Assembly: GCA_016927855.1 (NCBI GenBank) | Contig: JAFGLV010000033.1 | Location: forward strand, 27,602 to 91,601 | Length of the DNA: 64,000 nt | Direction: 5' to 3' | Source: Sedimentisphaerales bacterium | GTDB taxonomy: Bacteria > Planctomycetota > Phycisphaerae > Sedimentisphaerales > Anaerobacaceae | Part shown: piece by piece, positions 44,223 to 53,171 of the stretch | How positions within the stretch are numbered: position 1 is the first letter of the stretch | Layout: each line of letters begins with the position of its first letter | Notes under the pieces: model-generated | Told to the model about the DNA's origin: nothing | Database searches by the model: none | The model's input: only the letters and a program-made list of their open reading frames with translations | Position numbers and translations under genes: made by a program

Positions 44223-45014
44223 ATGACGAACAGACGTTCCGCTGACAATCGCACCACACGACGTCGCTTCCTGGGCGACGCAGCCGCGACCTTGACCGGC
44301 GCTGCTCTACTCTCCGTGGCCGGTTGCAACGAGGACATGCAGCGTATGTCCGGGCGTTCCTCCGGGAGTCTGATCGGCGCCGGCAGCGTCGTGCTCTTCC
44401 AGGGCGATTCGATCACCGACGCCGGCCGCAACCGCCGCAGTGAGGGCAACGCTAACGATGCGCGAGCGATGGGTAACGGCTATGCGCTGCTGGCGGGCGC
44501 GCACCTGCTGGCTCAATACTGCGCCGCCGATCTGAAGGTCTACAATCGCGGCATCAGTGGCAACAAGGTCTTCCAGCTTGCCGAGCGCTGGGACAAGGAT
44601 TGTCTCGCGCTGAAGCCCGACGTCGTGAGCATCCTGATCGGCGTCAACGACATCTGGCACAAGCTCAACGGCCAGTATGACGGGACCGCGGAGATCTACC
44701 AGCGGGACTACCACGCCCTGCTCGAACGCACGCAGCGCGAGCTGCCTGGCGTTAAGCTCGTGATCTGCGAGCCGTTCGTGCTGCGCTGCGGCGCCGTCAA
44801 CGACACGTGGTTCCCCGAGTTCGACAGCTACCGCGCCGCGGCCAAGCAGGTCGCGACCGAGTTCGGCGCCGTGTTCGTGCCGTTCCAGGCGATGTTCGAC
44901 GAAGCCGTGCAGTCGACCGCTTCGTCCTACTGGGCCGCCGACGGCGTCCACCCCACGATCGCCGGCGCGTCCTTGATGGCTCAGACCTGGCTCGACGCCG
45001 TCGCAAAAGCATAA
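44223..45014 (+). CDS. SGNH/GDSL-family lipase or esterase, lipoprotein
   Basis: The product is 263 residues. GAAGGAG precedes the ATG. TTRRRFLGDAAATLTG is a twin-arginine signal and LLSVAGC a lipobox, so it is probably a Tat-exported lipoprotein. The four SGNH blocks are seen: LFQGDSITDAG (Ser), YNRGISGNKV (Gly), ILIGVNDIW (Asn) and AADGVHPTIAG (Asp-x-x-His). Related enzymes deacetylate xylan or rhamnogalacturonan. It follows the GH5-like gene by 57 bp, which suggests joint action on acetylated plant polysaccharide. Confidence 0.9.
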   Translation: MTNRRSADNRTTRRRFLGDAAATLTGAALLSVAGCNEDMQRMSGRSSGSLIGAGSVVLFQGDSITDAGRNRRSEGNANDARAMGNGYALLAGAHLLAQYCAADLKVYNRGISGNKVFQLAERWDKDCLALKPDVVSILIGVNDIWHKLNGQYDGTAEIYQRDYHALLERTQRELPGVKLVICEPFVLRCGAVNDTWFPEFDSYRAAAKQVATEFGAVFVPFQAMFDEAVQSTASSYWAADGVHPTIAGASLMAQTWLDAVAKA

Positions 45015-45026
45015 ACGTGTAGCACC

Positions 45027-45092
45027 GCCGCCCTCGCAGGCCAATCGCCCAGAGCCAACATCCTCTTCGCAGCGTTCCCATCCGAGGGCGGC
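45027..45092. repeat. 10-bp inverted repeat after the SGNH gene
   Basis: gccgccctcg and cgagggcggc pair perfectly around a 46-nt centre. It may end the GH5/SGNH transcript or be another dispersed palindrome. The remainder up to 45335 shows no gene. Confidence 0.45.
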
Positions 45093-45335
45093 TGGGCTAG
45101 ATCATGCGCTTGATGTCTGCCCTATGCCCTGGACGGAATGCCCTGCGGGAAACCGGAGAACATCGCTTGTGCGAGCACGTAGAGAAGCGTATAGGCAATG
45201 GGGCTTTGAGAAGCCCTAAAGAGACCTCGACCAGGAACCGATAGAAATGGTATGGCAGCGCACTTGGACCTTCATGACTGTATTGAGGAGTCGAACCGGC
45301 AGTTCAACGGGCCACAGGGACCGGATAGAACGCCC

Positions 45336-45683
45336 ATGAAGAAATGTCCGTTTTGCGCCGAAGAGATTCAGCAAGAGGCCGTCAAGTGTCGCTATTGTGG
45401 TGAGTTTCTCGTCGGGGTCCGTCCTATCGACAGGATCAGAACTGCCTCCCGCGGCGCGGACTCGCGGCCCAAGAAATGGTACTTTGCCACGTCGAGCGTT
45501 GTCCTGGCGCTGCTCTTGCTCTTGCCCTTCGGCCTTCCCCTGGTCTGGTTTAATCCGCGCTACAAGCCGCTGACAAAGATAATTATCACGTTGATCGTCC
45601 TGGTTGTCACGGTCCTGTGCGTGTACCTGATGGTCGTGATGTATCAGTTGCTCCTCGAGCAGATTAACGCTCTGGGGATATAG
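45336..45683 (+). CDS. Zinc-ribbon membrane protein
   Basis: The product is 115 residues. The ATG at 45336 opens [20 protein letters not shown], a two-CxxC zinc ribbon common at the start of small membrane proteins; an upstream ATG at 45252 would place unrelated sequence before it. Two membrane helices follow ([38 protein letters not shown]). The role is unknown. Confidence 0.75.
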   Translation: MKKCPFCAEEIQQEAVKCRYCGEFLVGVRPIDRIRTASRGADSRPKKWYFATSSVVLALLLLLPFGLPLVWFNPRYKPLTKIIITLIVLVVTVLCVYLMVVMYQLLLEQINALGI

Positions 45684-45923
45684 GGACACAATGATTCTCT
45701 GATACGGACGTAACAAGATTCTTGCGACCGCCTCCGCCAGCCCGGTCGGTCCCGCCGACGCGGCCTATGTGCAGATCGGATAATGCGTGCTGATTGTCCC
45801 ACCCCCGAAATTCTTCGAGATCGATATCGCAGAAACGTGGCGTGACGAGATGTTCGTTTTCTCTCTTGATCGTCATGCCTTCTCAACCCGGCGCGGCTAG
45901 GCGCGTGTCCTCCGTCGGCAGAG

Positions 45924-46238
45924 TCACTCCTCAAGTTGTGCTATGCTCTCAACTTTCTTCCAGTCGATGACACTCTCGGTAAAAGGCCAGTTCATCTTCA
46001 ACCGGCGCAACCACCCAAAATCCCTGAGGAAGGCCCCTACAAGCATGCCGATGACGAAAAGACAGATGAGTTGCAGGAGTAGGGCTTCACTGTACCACAA
46101 GACGAACGCGAGGACGGCCATGTACGAGAGGCTGAGCGCTATCCGATATCGCGAGACGTACATCACGTATCGGAATGAGTAGCCTTTGCTTCTATGGGCC
46201 AGCAAGTGACGTGCGAGTTGTCTGTGCGTTTCTTTCAT
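45924..46238 (-). CDS. Small two-helix membrane protein
   Basis: The product is 104 residues. The ATG at 46238 is 10 bp after AAGGAG. An N-terminal cytoplasmic helix (KETHRQLARHLLAHRSKGYS) precedes two membrane helices (IALSLSYMAVLAFVLWY, LLLQLICLFVIGMLVGAFL). The C-terminal 35 residues are soluble. I do not recognise the family. Strong ribosome site and membrane pattern support it. Confidence 0.65.
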   Translation of the reverse strand: MKETHRQLARHLLAHRSKGYSFRYVMYVSRYRIALSLSYMAVLAFVLWYSEALLLQLICLFVIGMLVGAFLRDFGWLRRLKMNWPFTESVIDWKKVESIAQLEE

Positions 46239-46545
46239 GTTATCTGCGTCTCCTTCGCCAGCGACATGAGGGTGCGTGTCCGGTTCACGCAAACCAGGAT
46301 TATATCTTACGACGCCACCGGCGCCAAGATTACCTCAGACCTCCGCGGCCTCGGCGGTTTAGCCGTCCTCTGTCTTCTGTCCTCCGTTATCAGTGTTCTC
46401 AGCGATCATCTGCGGTTCCAGGTCGGTTTCTGCGGCATAGGGCCTTGCCAAGCGGGCTTGGGCGGGTCACAATCGAGGCAGGACAGGCAGGCTGCCGGCA
46501 GACGGTTGCACGTCGTCGTTCAGGGGCCTTTGGGAAGGTTGAGAG
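46239..46545. other. Gene-free stretch upstream of the sulfatase gene
   Basis: No gene or clear promoter pair is seen. cctccgcggcctcggcggtt is a GC-rich partial palindrome. The sulfatase gene's GGGAAGG ribosome site lies at the right end. Confidence 0.4.
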
Positions 46546-48144
46546 ATGTGTGGACAGATCGATCGGCGGGAATTCATGAAGGTCTTTGGCTTGGCGGCGG
46601 CGGTGTCGCCGTGGAGCGCGACGACGCTGGCGCAGGAGCGGCCCAGGGCGGCGGGTTCCAAGCCTAATATCGTTATTATCATGGCGGACCAGCACCGCGC
46701 GGACGTCTGCAAACGGGAAGGCTTTCCGCTGGACACGACACCCTTCCTCGACCATCTCGCGCGCCAGGGCACGTGGTTCAACCGTGCGTATACGTCCATG
46801 CCGGCTTGCGTCCCGGCCCGTGTGAGCATGTTGACCGGCCGCTATCCGACGGCGACGCGCGTGCGCAGCAATCACAACGCGCGGGACGCAACGTACGAGC
46901 GCGACCTGATCGACGTGCTGCGCGGCGAAGGCTATACGACCGGATTGTGCGGCAAGAACCACAGCTACCTCAGCCGCGACCGGCTCGACCACTGGTTCGA
47001 GCTGTCCCACGACGGTGGCTTCGGGCCCGACCGGACCGAGCAGGAAAGAGCCTTCGACGAGTACCTGCGGGGCCTGCACCACCGCGCCGCCTTCGAGCCG
47101 ACGCCCTTCCCGCTCGAATGTCAATGTCCCTATCGCGCGGTCTCCAGCGCGATAAAGTGGATCGATACGGTCGATGATAAGCCCTTCTTCCTGTGGCTGT
47201 CGTTTCCGGAGCCTCATAATCCGTACCAGATCCCGGAGCCCTATTTCTCGATGTTCCCGCCGCAGTCGCTGCCGCCGACGCGCAGCAGCGCCGAGGCGCT
47301 GGCAGCCAAAGGCTTCAAGTTCCAGTTTACGCGCGAGCTGGGCGGCAAGGCCTTCGCTGACTACGACCAGCAGGTGATCCGTGCGCGCTCGAACTACTTC
47401 GGCATGTTGCGTCTGATCGACGACCAGATCCAGCGGCTGCTGCTGTCGCTCAAGCACAAGGGCGTCTACGATAACACGATCTTCGTCTCCCTGGGCGACC
47501 ACGGCGATTTCGTCGGCGAGTATGGCTTGATGCGCAAAGGCCCGCAACTGCCCGAGTGCCTGGCGCGCATCCCGATGTTCTTTGTCGGTCCCGGCGTCAC
47601 GGCGGGCGCGCAGCCGCACCCGGCCCACGTCTCTATCGTGGACATCATGCCAACGTTGTGCGAAGCGATCGGCGTACCGCTGCCTGTCGGCGTGCAGGGA
47701 CGCAGCCTCTGGCCGCTGCTGACCGGTCGCGAGTATCCCCAGGCGGAGTTCGCCAGCGCCTATGCGGAGCAGGGGTTCGGCGGCCTGCACTACACCGCCC
47801 AGGACACGCTCGACCCGCAGAAGGAAGGCGCCCTGAACGCCTCGGTCAGCTTCGACGAGCTCAATAGCTGGTCGCAGAGTGGCACGATGCGGATGCTGCG
47901 CCAAGGCGACTGGAAACTCGTTTTCGACATGCAGGGCGCGGGCCAACTCTACAATCTTGCCAAGGACCCGGCCGAGTTGAAGAACCTCTACGACGACAGC
48001 GATTGCGCCGCGATCAAGCAGGAGTTGCTGGCGGAGCTGCTCGCGTGGACGCTCCGCGTGCAAGACCCCCTGCCGCTGCCCCGCCGGCGGTATGTCATGA
48101 AGACCGATCCGCGCAACTACTGGGCGCCATACCGCCAGCCTTGA
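46546..48144 (+). CDS. Sulfatase (arylsulfatase family), exported
   Basis: The product is 532 residues. GGGAAGG precedes the ATG. DRREFMKVFGLAAAVSPW is a Tat-like signal. IVIIMADQHRADV gives the first Asp of the Ca site, CVPARVSMLTGRYPT is the CxPxR sulfatase signature in which Cys is oxidised to formylglycine, LCGKNHSY follows, and FVSLGDHGDFVGEYGL gives the later Asp/His ligands. It removes sulfate esters, most likely from algal or animal polysaccharide, outside the cytoplasm. The maturase needed for formylglycine is not in the window. Confidence 0.93.
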   Translation: MCGQIDRREFMKVFGLAAAVSPWSATTLAQERPRAAGSKPNIVIIMADQHRADVCKREGFPLDTTPFLDHLARQGTWFNRAYTSMPACVPARVSMLTGRYPTATRVRSNHNARDATYERDLIDVLRGEGYTTGLCGKNHSYLSRDRLDHWFELSHDGGFGPDRTEQERAFDEYLRGLHHRAAFEPTPFPLECQCPYRAVSSAIKWIDTVDDKPFFLWLSFPEPHNPYQIPEPYFSMFPPQSLPPTRSSAEALAAKGFKFQFTRELGGKAFADYDQQVIRARSNYFGMLRLIDDQIQRLLLSLKHKGVYDNTIFVSLGDHGDFVGEYGLMRKGPQLPECLARIPMFFVGPGVTAGAQPHPAHVSIVDIMPTLCEAIGVPLPVGVQGRSLWPLLTGREYPQAEFASAYAEQGFGGLHYTAQDTLDPQKEGALNASVSFDELNSWSQSGTMRMLRQGDWKLVFDMQGAGQLYNLAKDPAELKNLYDDSDCAAIKQELLAELLAWTLRVQDPLPLPRRRYVMKTDPRNYWAPYRQP

Positions 48145-48422
48145 CCAGCGAGGGCAGCGGATCGGCTCGGTCGACTGCTCGGAGAAGACGATCCGTTGCC
48201 CCGTTAATCGGAGAGTCTCTCGGACAACTGCTCCCGCACCCAAATCACAGCGCGTGCCAGGATCGAGGTGCGTCTGCGTCTGGCGAAGTTACAAGAAAAA
48301 CCTGTCATTCTCCCAACACCCACCCAGCCAAGCGCGTTATGCTGGTGAACGGCCGGAATTGACGGGAAGGCGATGTGCACGCCACGAAAGCGCAGCAGAC
48401 AGTTCGATGTGAGAGGCAGGCG

Positions 48423-48956
48423 GTGACGTCCGAACGCTCGGAGACACCCTTTGTGAGCCTGTTCCTGCGCGAACGGGAGCGTCTGAGGCGTATCGCCATC
48501 GCGATGGGCATGAACAGGACCGACGCTGAGGACATTCTGCAGGACGTTTCCGTCAAGGTGCTGCGATACGAGGGGACCTTCGGCGAGGACAGTGATATGA
48601 TCAGGTGGCTGATCAGGACAACGGTGAATCAGTGCATGACGGAACATCGCCGGGGCTTTCGCCAGTCCGCCGCGAAGATCGTCGCGCGACGTCCTGAGGC
48701 CGCCAGGCCGCACGTGGCCGGACCGGGTGTACCGGAGCAGGTCGGCCGGACCGAGGAACGCGAGATCGTCCGGCGGACGCTGCTGGAGCTCGATCCAGTC
48801 CGCCTGTCCGTCATGGTCCTGCGGTACTTCTGCCACCTTTCGTCGCAGGAGATCGCGCAGACCATGAAGTGGAATGCCTCGACCGTACGCGGCCAGCTTC
48901 GCGAGGCGCGACTGATCCTGGCCGGTAAGCTTCTCCAGCGCGGGGTGGAACCATGA
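48423..48956 (+). CDS. ECF RNA polymerase sigma factor
   Basis: The product is 177 residues from a GTG at 48423, 6 bp after AGAGG; a GTG at 48375 after GGAAGG would add 16 residues. Region 2 (AMGMNRTDAEDILQDVSVKV, then DMIRWLIRTTVNQCMTEHRR) and region 4 (LELDPVRLSVMVLRYFCHLS, SQEIAQTMKWNASTVRGQLR) are clear. Its stop overlaps the anti-sigma start by four bases. It heads a three-gene operon with the anti-sigma factor and a coiled-coil exported protein. Confidence 0.9.
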   Translation: MTSERSETPFVSLFLRERERLRRIAIAMGMNRTDAEDILQDVSVKVLRYEGTFGEDSDMIRWLIRTTVNQCMTEHRRGFRQSAAKIVARRPEAARPHVAGPGVPEQVGRTEEREIVRRTLLELDPVRLSVMVLRYFCHLSSQEIAQTMKWNASTVRGQLREARLILAGKLLQRGVEP

Positions 48957-49480
48957 TGACGAAGCCATGTGACAACTACACAGACCCGCTCGTCGATTAT
49001 GCCGACGGTGATCTGTCGCAAGACGAAGCGCAGCGCGTTGCACAGCACTTGGCGACTTGCGAGAGCTGCCGGCGGACGGTGCAAGCGCTGGAACGCTCGC
49101 TCGGGCTGATGGAAGGCATCTGGTCTGAGAATCTGGGCGAAAGCGATGCGGCCGTGGCGGAGGTACGGCCGCGCCGGCTACAGCGTGTCCGGCTCTACGC
49201 CCTGGCGGCAAGCATTCTCATTGTCGCTTCAGTTGTAGCGGTCGCGGTTTTTCACAGCCGCCAACAGCAAGCCTCCGCGCCGTTCGAAGAAGTCCAACAG
49301 GAAATAGCTCGCGTCGGCGCGGCGGCCGAACTGCTGGCGGCTACGCAAATCATCGCACGCTGCGAAGGCACCGAAGCCATCGTAGAGCGACAGTACCGGT
49401 ACATCCTTGAAGAATACGCCGGGACTCCGGCAGCCAACAGCATCCGAGCCCAATACGGCTCGCGTTTGGGAGACCTCTAA
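48953..49480 (+). CDS. Anti-sigma factor with zf-HC2 zinc finger
   Basis: The product is 175 residues. It starts in an ATGA overlap with the sigma gene. QHLATCESCRRTVQALE has the His-x3-Cys-x2-Cys zinc site near residue 32. One membrane helix (LYALAASILIVASVVAVAVF, near residue 80) separates it from a periplasmic helical part of about 75 residues. It holds the sigma factor at the membrane until a signal arrives. Its stop shares one base with the next gene's start. Confidence 0.85.
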   Translation: MMTKPCDNYTDPLVDYADGDLSQDEAQRVAQHLATCESCRRTVQALERSLGLMEGIWSENLGESDAAVAEVRPRRLQRVRLYALAASILIVASVVAVAVFHSRQQQASAPFEEVQQEIARVGAAAELLAATQIIARCEGTEAIVERQYRYILEEYAGTPAANSIRAQYGSRLGDL

Positions 49481-50559
49481 TGACGACGCGCATGAAAGTC
49501 TCAGCAACCGTTATTGCGACCTTTGCGTTCGGGTTACCTGGCACGTGGGCAAGTGAGCCCAACGACCTCAACATCTCACTTGAATTCGAAGTCGCATCGA
49601 AAACGTTCGGGCCGCTCTCTTTAGCCTCCTTGAGCCGGTTCTCACCGCCGACCAGAGAGGCGTTGTCCGCCCACAAACCGTTCTACGTGGCCGGTGTGCC
49701 CGTGACCTGGCCAAGCCAGTACTTCGCCCTGCCGGGAAGAACGCGCGGAAGGGCCTTCATCAGTTTCGCCTACGACAACGCCGGACTCGGTGACACACAA
49801 AGGCAATTCTTGCACGCAACGGAAGGACTGTTCGGCACGGAATGGGGTGGCAGCCCTCTTCCGCAGACATACACGCCAGACGACGATCCAAATGCTCCGC
49901 AGCGGCTGCTGCTCTATGCGGTGAGCCTGGAGGACGCCAAGGCGATGGCGCGAGCCTATTTCCGGTATGCGCTCGAGTCATGGCGCAGCGACGTGAATGA
50001 ACAGACTGAACAGATTGCGCGACTGGAACAGTCAATGGCTGTCGCCCGGGAACAGATCGATGAGTTGGACAAGAAAGCCGCTTCGTCGGAGCAGGCACTG
50101 GATGCGCTCAAGCGGAAGGTCCCCTACCGTGCCACAAAGGAGGCCACCGAAGCGATCGCGGAGCTTGACCAGATGCTTAATGCCGCCCAGGTGGATATCG
50201 CCGGAATTCGGGCGAGAATCGAGGCGATCCAGGATTACCTGCGGAGCGGCAGATCACCGTTCAGCGAAGCGATCAGGCAAAGACTCCAGGGCATGTTCGT
50301 GGAAGAGTCCATCGCTCTCCAAGGAGCGCAGGCACGCGAGAAGATGGCGACCCAACTGCGAACGAATGCCAACCGCTTTCTCGACTTGACCCAGGCATTG
50401 GACGAAGCACGTATCAACAAGAACCGACGCGATCAACAAGTGCTCCAATCTCAGACGGAGATAGCGAACCGCCGGAACGCTCTGAAGCGTGTGATGAGCC
50501 AGAAACCACAGGTCCCGGACGGAGCGATACCCGTCTACCCGGTCGAATGGACAGAGTGA
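49480..50559 (+). CDS. Exported coiled-coil protein of the sigma/anti-sigma operon
   Basis: The product is 359 residues. TAATG overlap with the anti-sigma gene starts it. A signal peptide (MKVSATVIATFAFGLPGTWA) leads to a globular part with TRGRAFISFAYDNAG. From about residue 165 to 345 there are long heptad-like stretches (QIARLEQSMAVAREQIDELD, then IAELDQMLNAAQVDIAGIRA) typical of a coiled coil. I recognise no family. Position suggests it senses or answers the signal that releases the sigma factor. Confidence 0.7.
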   Translation: MTTRMKVSATVIATFAFGLPGTWASEPNDLNISLEFEVASKTFGPLSLASLSRFSPPTREALSAHKPFYVAGVPVTWPSQYFALPGRTRGRAFISFAYDNAGLGDTQRQFLHATEGLFGTEWGGSPLPQTYTPDDDPNAPQRLLLYAVSLEDAKAMARAYFRYALESWRSDVNEQTEQIARLEQSMAVAREQIDELDKKAASSEQALDALKRKVPYRATKEATEAIAELDQMLNAAQVDIAGIRARIEAIQDYLRSGRSPFSEAIRQRLQGMFVEESIALQGAQAREKMATQLRTNANRFLDLTQALDEARINKNRRDQQVLQSQTEIANRRNALKRVMSQKPQVPDGAIPVYPVEWTE

Positions 50560-50630
50560 CGATTACGACAACTGACACAGCCGGATGGCGCTCCGCCTGT
50601 GCCTCTCCGGTTTCCCGCGCTGAATTGTTG

Positions 50631-50659
50631 TTGGAGCGGACGCCTTAGGGGTGTATAAG
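50631..50659 (+). promoter_or_regulatory. Sigma-70-like promoter for the small lipoprotein gene
   Basis: TTGGAG (50631-50636) and TATAAG (50654-50659) are 17 bp apart, about 70 bp before the lipoprotein ATG. Confidence 0.5.
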
Positions 50660-50728
50660 GAACGCAGCGGTTCAGGCGGTCGGCGATATGCGGCCGAGGC
50701 GCCTGCCGGAATCGGGGAACGCAGCGCC

Positions 50729-50962
50729 ATGAAGAAGCTGTTGCTTGTCATACTGCTGGCGGGATTGGGGTGTTCGCCGCATGGGTACCGACGGGACGGC
50801 GGTGGCTATACGCTGTATCGCAGCCGGATGATGATGCCGGAGTCGGCCAGTTCCCGCGCTCGGCTCGCGCCTCCGCCGACGGGCCGACCTCTCGACCGAG
50901 ACGATCCACTGCCCGACGAATCGCCAAACCTGTTCGACAGTTATTTGACCCTGCGGCCGTGA
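50729..50962 (+). CDS. Small lipoprotein
   Basis: The product is 77 residues from ATG 50729. MKKLLLVILLAGLGCSP is a short signal with a lipobox (LAGLGC). The mature part is rich in Arg, Pro and Ser without a recognisable fold. It has its own predicted promoter. Function is unknown. Confidence 0.6.
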   Translation: MKKLLLVILLAGLGCSPHGYRRDGGGYTLYRSRMMMPESASSRARLAPPPTGRPLDRDDPLPDESPNLFDSYLTLRP

Positions 50963-50980
50963 TTTCTGCTCGGACCGACC

Positions 50981-51003
50981 GGCCTGAAGGCGGAACTCCG
51001 AAC
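50981..51003. repeat. Solo arm of the palindromic element found at 18089
   Basis: ggcctgaaggcggaactccg then aac matches one arm of the 18-kb element over CTGAAGGCGG(A/G)ACTCCGAAC. It lies between the lipoprotein gene and the oxidoreductase gene. Confidence 0.6.
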
Positions 51004-51049
51004 CAGCCACCGTGTACGAGCAGATATCTCACTACGTCCGATCGCGGGG

Positions 51050-52021
51050 TTACAGCGTGATGACGACGTTTCCCTTCTTGTGTCCCTGCTCGACATATCG
51101 GTGGGCCTCGACGATCTGCTCGAATGGATAGCGTCTGTCGATGACAGGCTTTATCTGTCCCGACTCCAAAAGCCCTCGGAGAAAGACCAGGTCCTTCGTT
51201 CTCTCACTGGCCGGCCGCAGACCGGTGGCCGCGATGACGGCTTTCTTACTGCCGATCCTCGAAGTCCATAGCACCTGGGGAAGAACGGCCAGCCCAATCG
51301 CAGCTTCAAGGAAAACCCCGTTTCCCATCAGCGCGCGTTTGCAGCGCGAAAACGAGACCTTGCCCACCGTGTCGAAAATGATGTCAAACGTCCGGCCGTT
51401 CCGGGTGAAGTCCTCCCTGGTGTAGTCGATCACTCTGTCGGCTCCGAGAGATCTCACCAAATCCAGATTCGCTGTGCTGCACACGCCGGTAACTTCTGCG
51501 CCGAAGTAATTGGCGAGCTGCACCGCGGCCGTGCCGACGCTGCCGGACGCGCCGTTGATGACCACTTTCTGCCCGCTCCGAATCTTCCCCTTGTCTCGCA
51601 AGAAAGGCAACGCGGTCAGAAATCCGTCACAGCAGGCAACGGCTTCGTCGTAGGTCAGGTTGCTCGGTTTGCTCGCCAGCGTCGCCGCTTCCTCAGAAAG
51701 GCAGATGTACTCGGCGTAGGCACCGTGACCGACACAGGTGCCGAAGACCTGGTCCCCTGCCTTGAATCGCTTCACACCTGTCCCGACGGTGTCAATTTCT
51801 CCCGCGAATTCGTCTCCGAGTATGGCGTGCTTCGGTCTTATCAGGCCGGTGTACAGCCTTGACGGGAACGGCTTTCCCCGGCGAAAGGTGCAGTCCGTCG
51901 TCGTCACAGTCGTCGCGCAGACTCTTATCAGAACTTCGTCATCCCCGGGGACGGGTTTCTCCACCTCGTCGATCCGAAGCACCTCCGGCGGTCCGTATCT
52001 CTCGTATACGATTGCTTTCAT
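51050..52021 (-). CDS. Zinc-independent MDR-family oxidoreductase (quinone oxidoreductase-like)
   Basis: The product is 323 residues, the family length. An N-terminal GroES-like domain (MKAIVYERYGPPEVLRIDEV, then ILGDEFAGEIDTVGTGVKRF) precedes the Rossmann domain with KVVINGASGSVGTAAVQLA, the NADPH loop. Structural-zinc Cys residues of alcohol dehydrogenases are absent, which fits the quinone-oxidoreductase branch. It reduces a carbonyl or enone with NADPH in the cytoplasm; substrate not known. It is convergent with the small lipoprotein gene. Confidence 0.9.
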   Translation of the reverse strand: MKAIVYERYGPPEVLRIDEVEKPVPGDDEVLIRVCATTVTTTDCTFRRGKPFPSRLYTGLIRPKHAILGDEFAGEIDTVGTGVKRFKAGDQVFGTCVGHGAYAEYICLSEEAATLASKPSNLTYDEAVACCDGFLTALPFLRDKGKIRSGQKVVINGASGSVGTAAVQLANYFGAEVTGVCSTANLDLVRSLGADRVIDYTREDFTRNGRTFDIIFDTVGKVSFSRCKRALMGNGVFLEAAIGLAVLPQVLWTSRIGSKKAVIAATGLRPASERTKDLVFLRGLLESGQIKPVIDRRYPFEQIVEAHRYVEQGHKKGNVVITL

Positions 52022-52047
52022 GAGCCTGCCGACCGACCGCTTCAGCT

Positions 52048-52587
52048 CTAGCGCAAGTCAACATCGACCTCTAAAGCCAGGTTCTTGATAGCGACCTTCA
52101 AGACCTTGGCTCGCGCTTTCATATCTGACTTACCGATCGTCTCGAGCGCAAGTTCGTCCTCAGCTTCTTCTATGGCTCCTTTGAGCAAGTCAATCGGCAT
52201 TCGGGAGCAGGCTTTGCAGTAGAAGCTCATCGATCGACCTTCATTCCAGCCTTGCAGCAGTTCCTCCAACAATGCCTGTCTTTCTTCTTGCTTTCGGACC
52301 CAGGCATCCAAACCGGACTTCTTGATCTGACATAGACTGTCGGCAGCCGGAATCCAATCTGCGACCTTCCTTCGCACGAAGATGGGGCAAGCAAACACCT
52401 CGCCGCACTCGGCACAGGTCTCAAAGCCATGCTTCTTGACGCAGCAATTCCAGATACTGCACCAGGAGTGCTGCTCTCCCAGTCGACAGCCAATACACCT
52501 GCTCGGCGCCTTTGACTGAAACTTGTTACATAACCCACAATACAGCCCACAACACCCGACGAGGCCCTTCGCTTGGCTCTTCTTCAT
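52048..52587 (-). CDS. DUF3795 Cys-rich protein
   Basis: The product is 179 residues from ATG 52587. VGCCGLYCGLCNKF opens the DUF3795 Cys pattern, followed by CIGCRLGEQHSWC, CCVKKHGFETCAECGEVFAC. The many Cys suggest bound zinc or iron. The later part is a helical tail. The function is unknown; the family is frequent in anaerobes. It lies 26 bp upstream of the oxidoreductase gene on the same strand. Confidence 0.82.
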   Translation of the reverse strand: MKKSQAKGLVGCCGLYCGLCNKFQSKAPSRCIGCRLGEQHSWCSIWNCCVKKHGFETCAECGEVFACPIFVRRKVADWIPAADSLCQIKKSGLDAWVRKQEERQALLEELLQGWNEGRSMSFYCKACSRMPIDLLKGAIEEAEDELALETIGKSDMKARAKVLKVAIKNLALEVDVDLR

Positions 52588-52612
52588 TTTGTCACTGCTC
52601 GTCACTATGGAT

Positions 52613-52629
52613 GGTGTGCCATGCACACC
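52613..52629. repeat. Palindrome GGTGTGCCATGCACACC, copy 1
   Basis: A perfect 7-bp stem with a 3-nt loop. With the flank ctacaag it recurs in opposite orientation at 53172-53188. Confidence 0.6.
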
Positions 52630-52760
52630 CTACAAGACTGATGGAAACCTTTCGTATCGCGGTCCGTGAAGCGATCGCACCCAATCGTGACGATACACGC
52701 AAACCGGTGGCCGGTGACTTTACGGAGGCCCGCATCGCCGTATTAAGCGCCGGACTTTCC

Positions 52761-53054
52761 TCAAGCATCCGGCGCCGTAGGGCTATCAACTGGTCTATCG
52801 GGGGTAATGGTCCGAAGCGCGAGTTCGGCGAACGACTGGGGTGCCTTCTTCAACTCATCTCTTTCCGCCTGCAGTGCAACTACATTCTGCTCAAGCTGAG
52901 AAATGCGGCGCTCACGCTTGAGCAACTCTCTTTCATGTTTGACGCTTGCTTTGTCATACCTGTTGGTTACCTTCTCAAGTCGTGATTTCAGTTCGTCAAC
53001 CCTCTGTTTGAGCTTGGCATTCTCTCGCTGCAGTCGTGACACTTCATCGGGCAT
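52761..53054 (-). CDS. Small coiled-coil protein
   Basis: The product is 97 residues. AAGGGAT lies 6 bp before the ATG. Residues about 3-70 are heptad-rich (VSRLQRENAKLKQRVDELKS, RRISQLEQNVVALQAERDEL), a long coiled coil, with a Pro-rich end. I do not recognise a family. Confidence 0.6.
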   Translation of the reverse strand: MPDEVSRLQRENAKLKQRVDELKSRLEKVTNRYDKASVKHERELLKRERRISQLEQNVVALQAERDELKKAPQSFAELALRTITPDRPVDSPTAPDA

Positions 53055-53086
53055 GTGTGATCCCTTTCATTGCACGCGTTACGGAC

Positions 53087-53166
53087 ACGCGACGTTAAGG
53101 TTCTTGGCCGTGGCGGTCTCGTCGAGGTGGTTGGCTGGGGTTGCCTCCGGGGCAGCCTTGTAGCCT
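53087..53166 (-). pseudogene. Diverged duplicate of the gcvPB 3' end
   Basis: On the minus strand the segment reads GYKAAPEATPANHLDETATA then KNLNVACP and a stop. The gcvPB tail at 53574-53650 reads LKAAPVTTPVNRPDETAAA then KNLDIACLP. The DNA of both is clearly alike. No start or catalytic part accompanies it, so it is a leftover of duplication. Confidence 0.7.
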
Positions 53167-53171
53167 TGTAG

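Noticed and set aside
45664..45876. 70-codon minus-strand frame (MTIKRENEHLVTPRF...)
   Set aside because: The AGAAGG is too close to the ATG, no family is seen, and it overlaps no conserved feature; it may be a decayed fragment at most.
46399..48243. 614-codon minus-strand frame over the sulfatase gene
   Set aside because: Antisense of the sulfatase; GC-rich codon bias keeps the opposite frame open.
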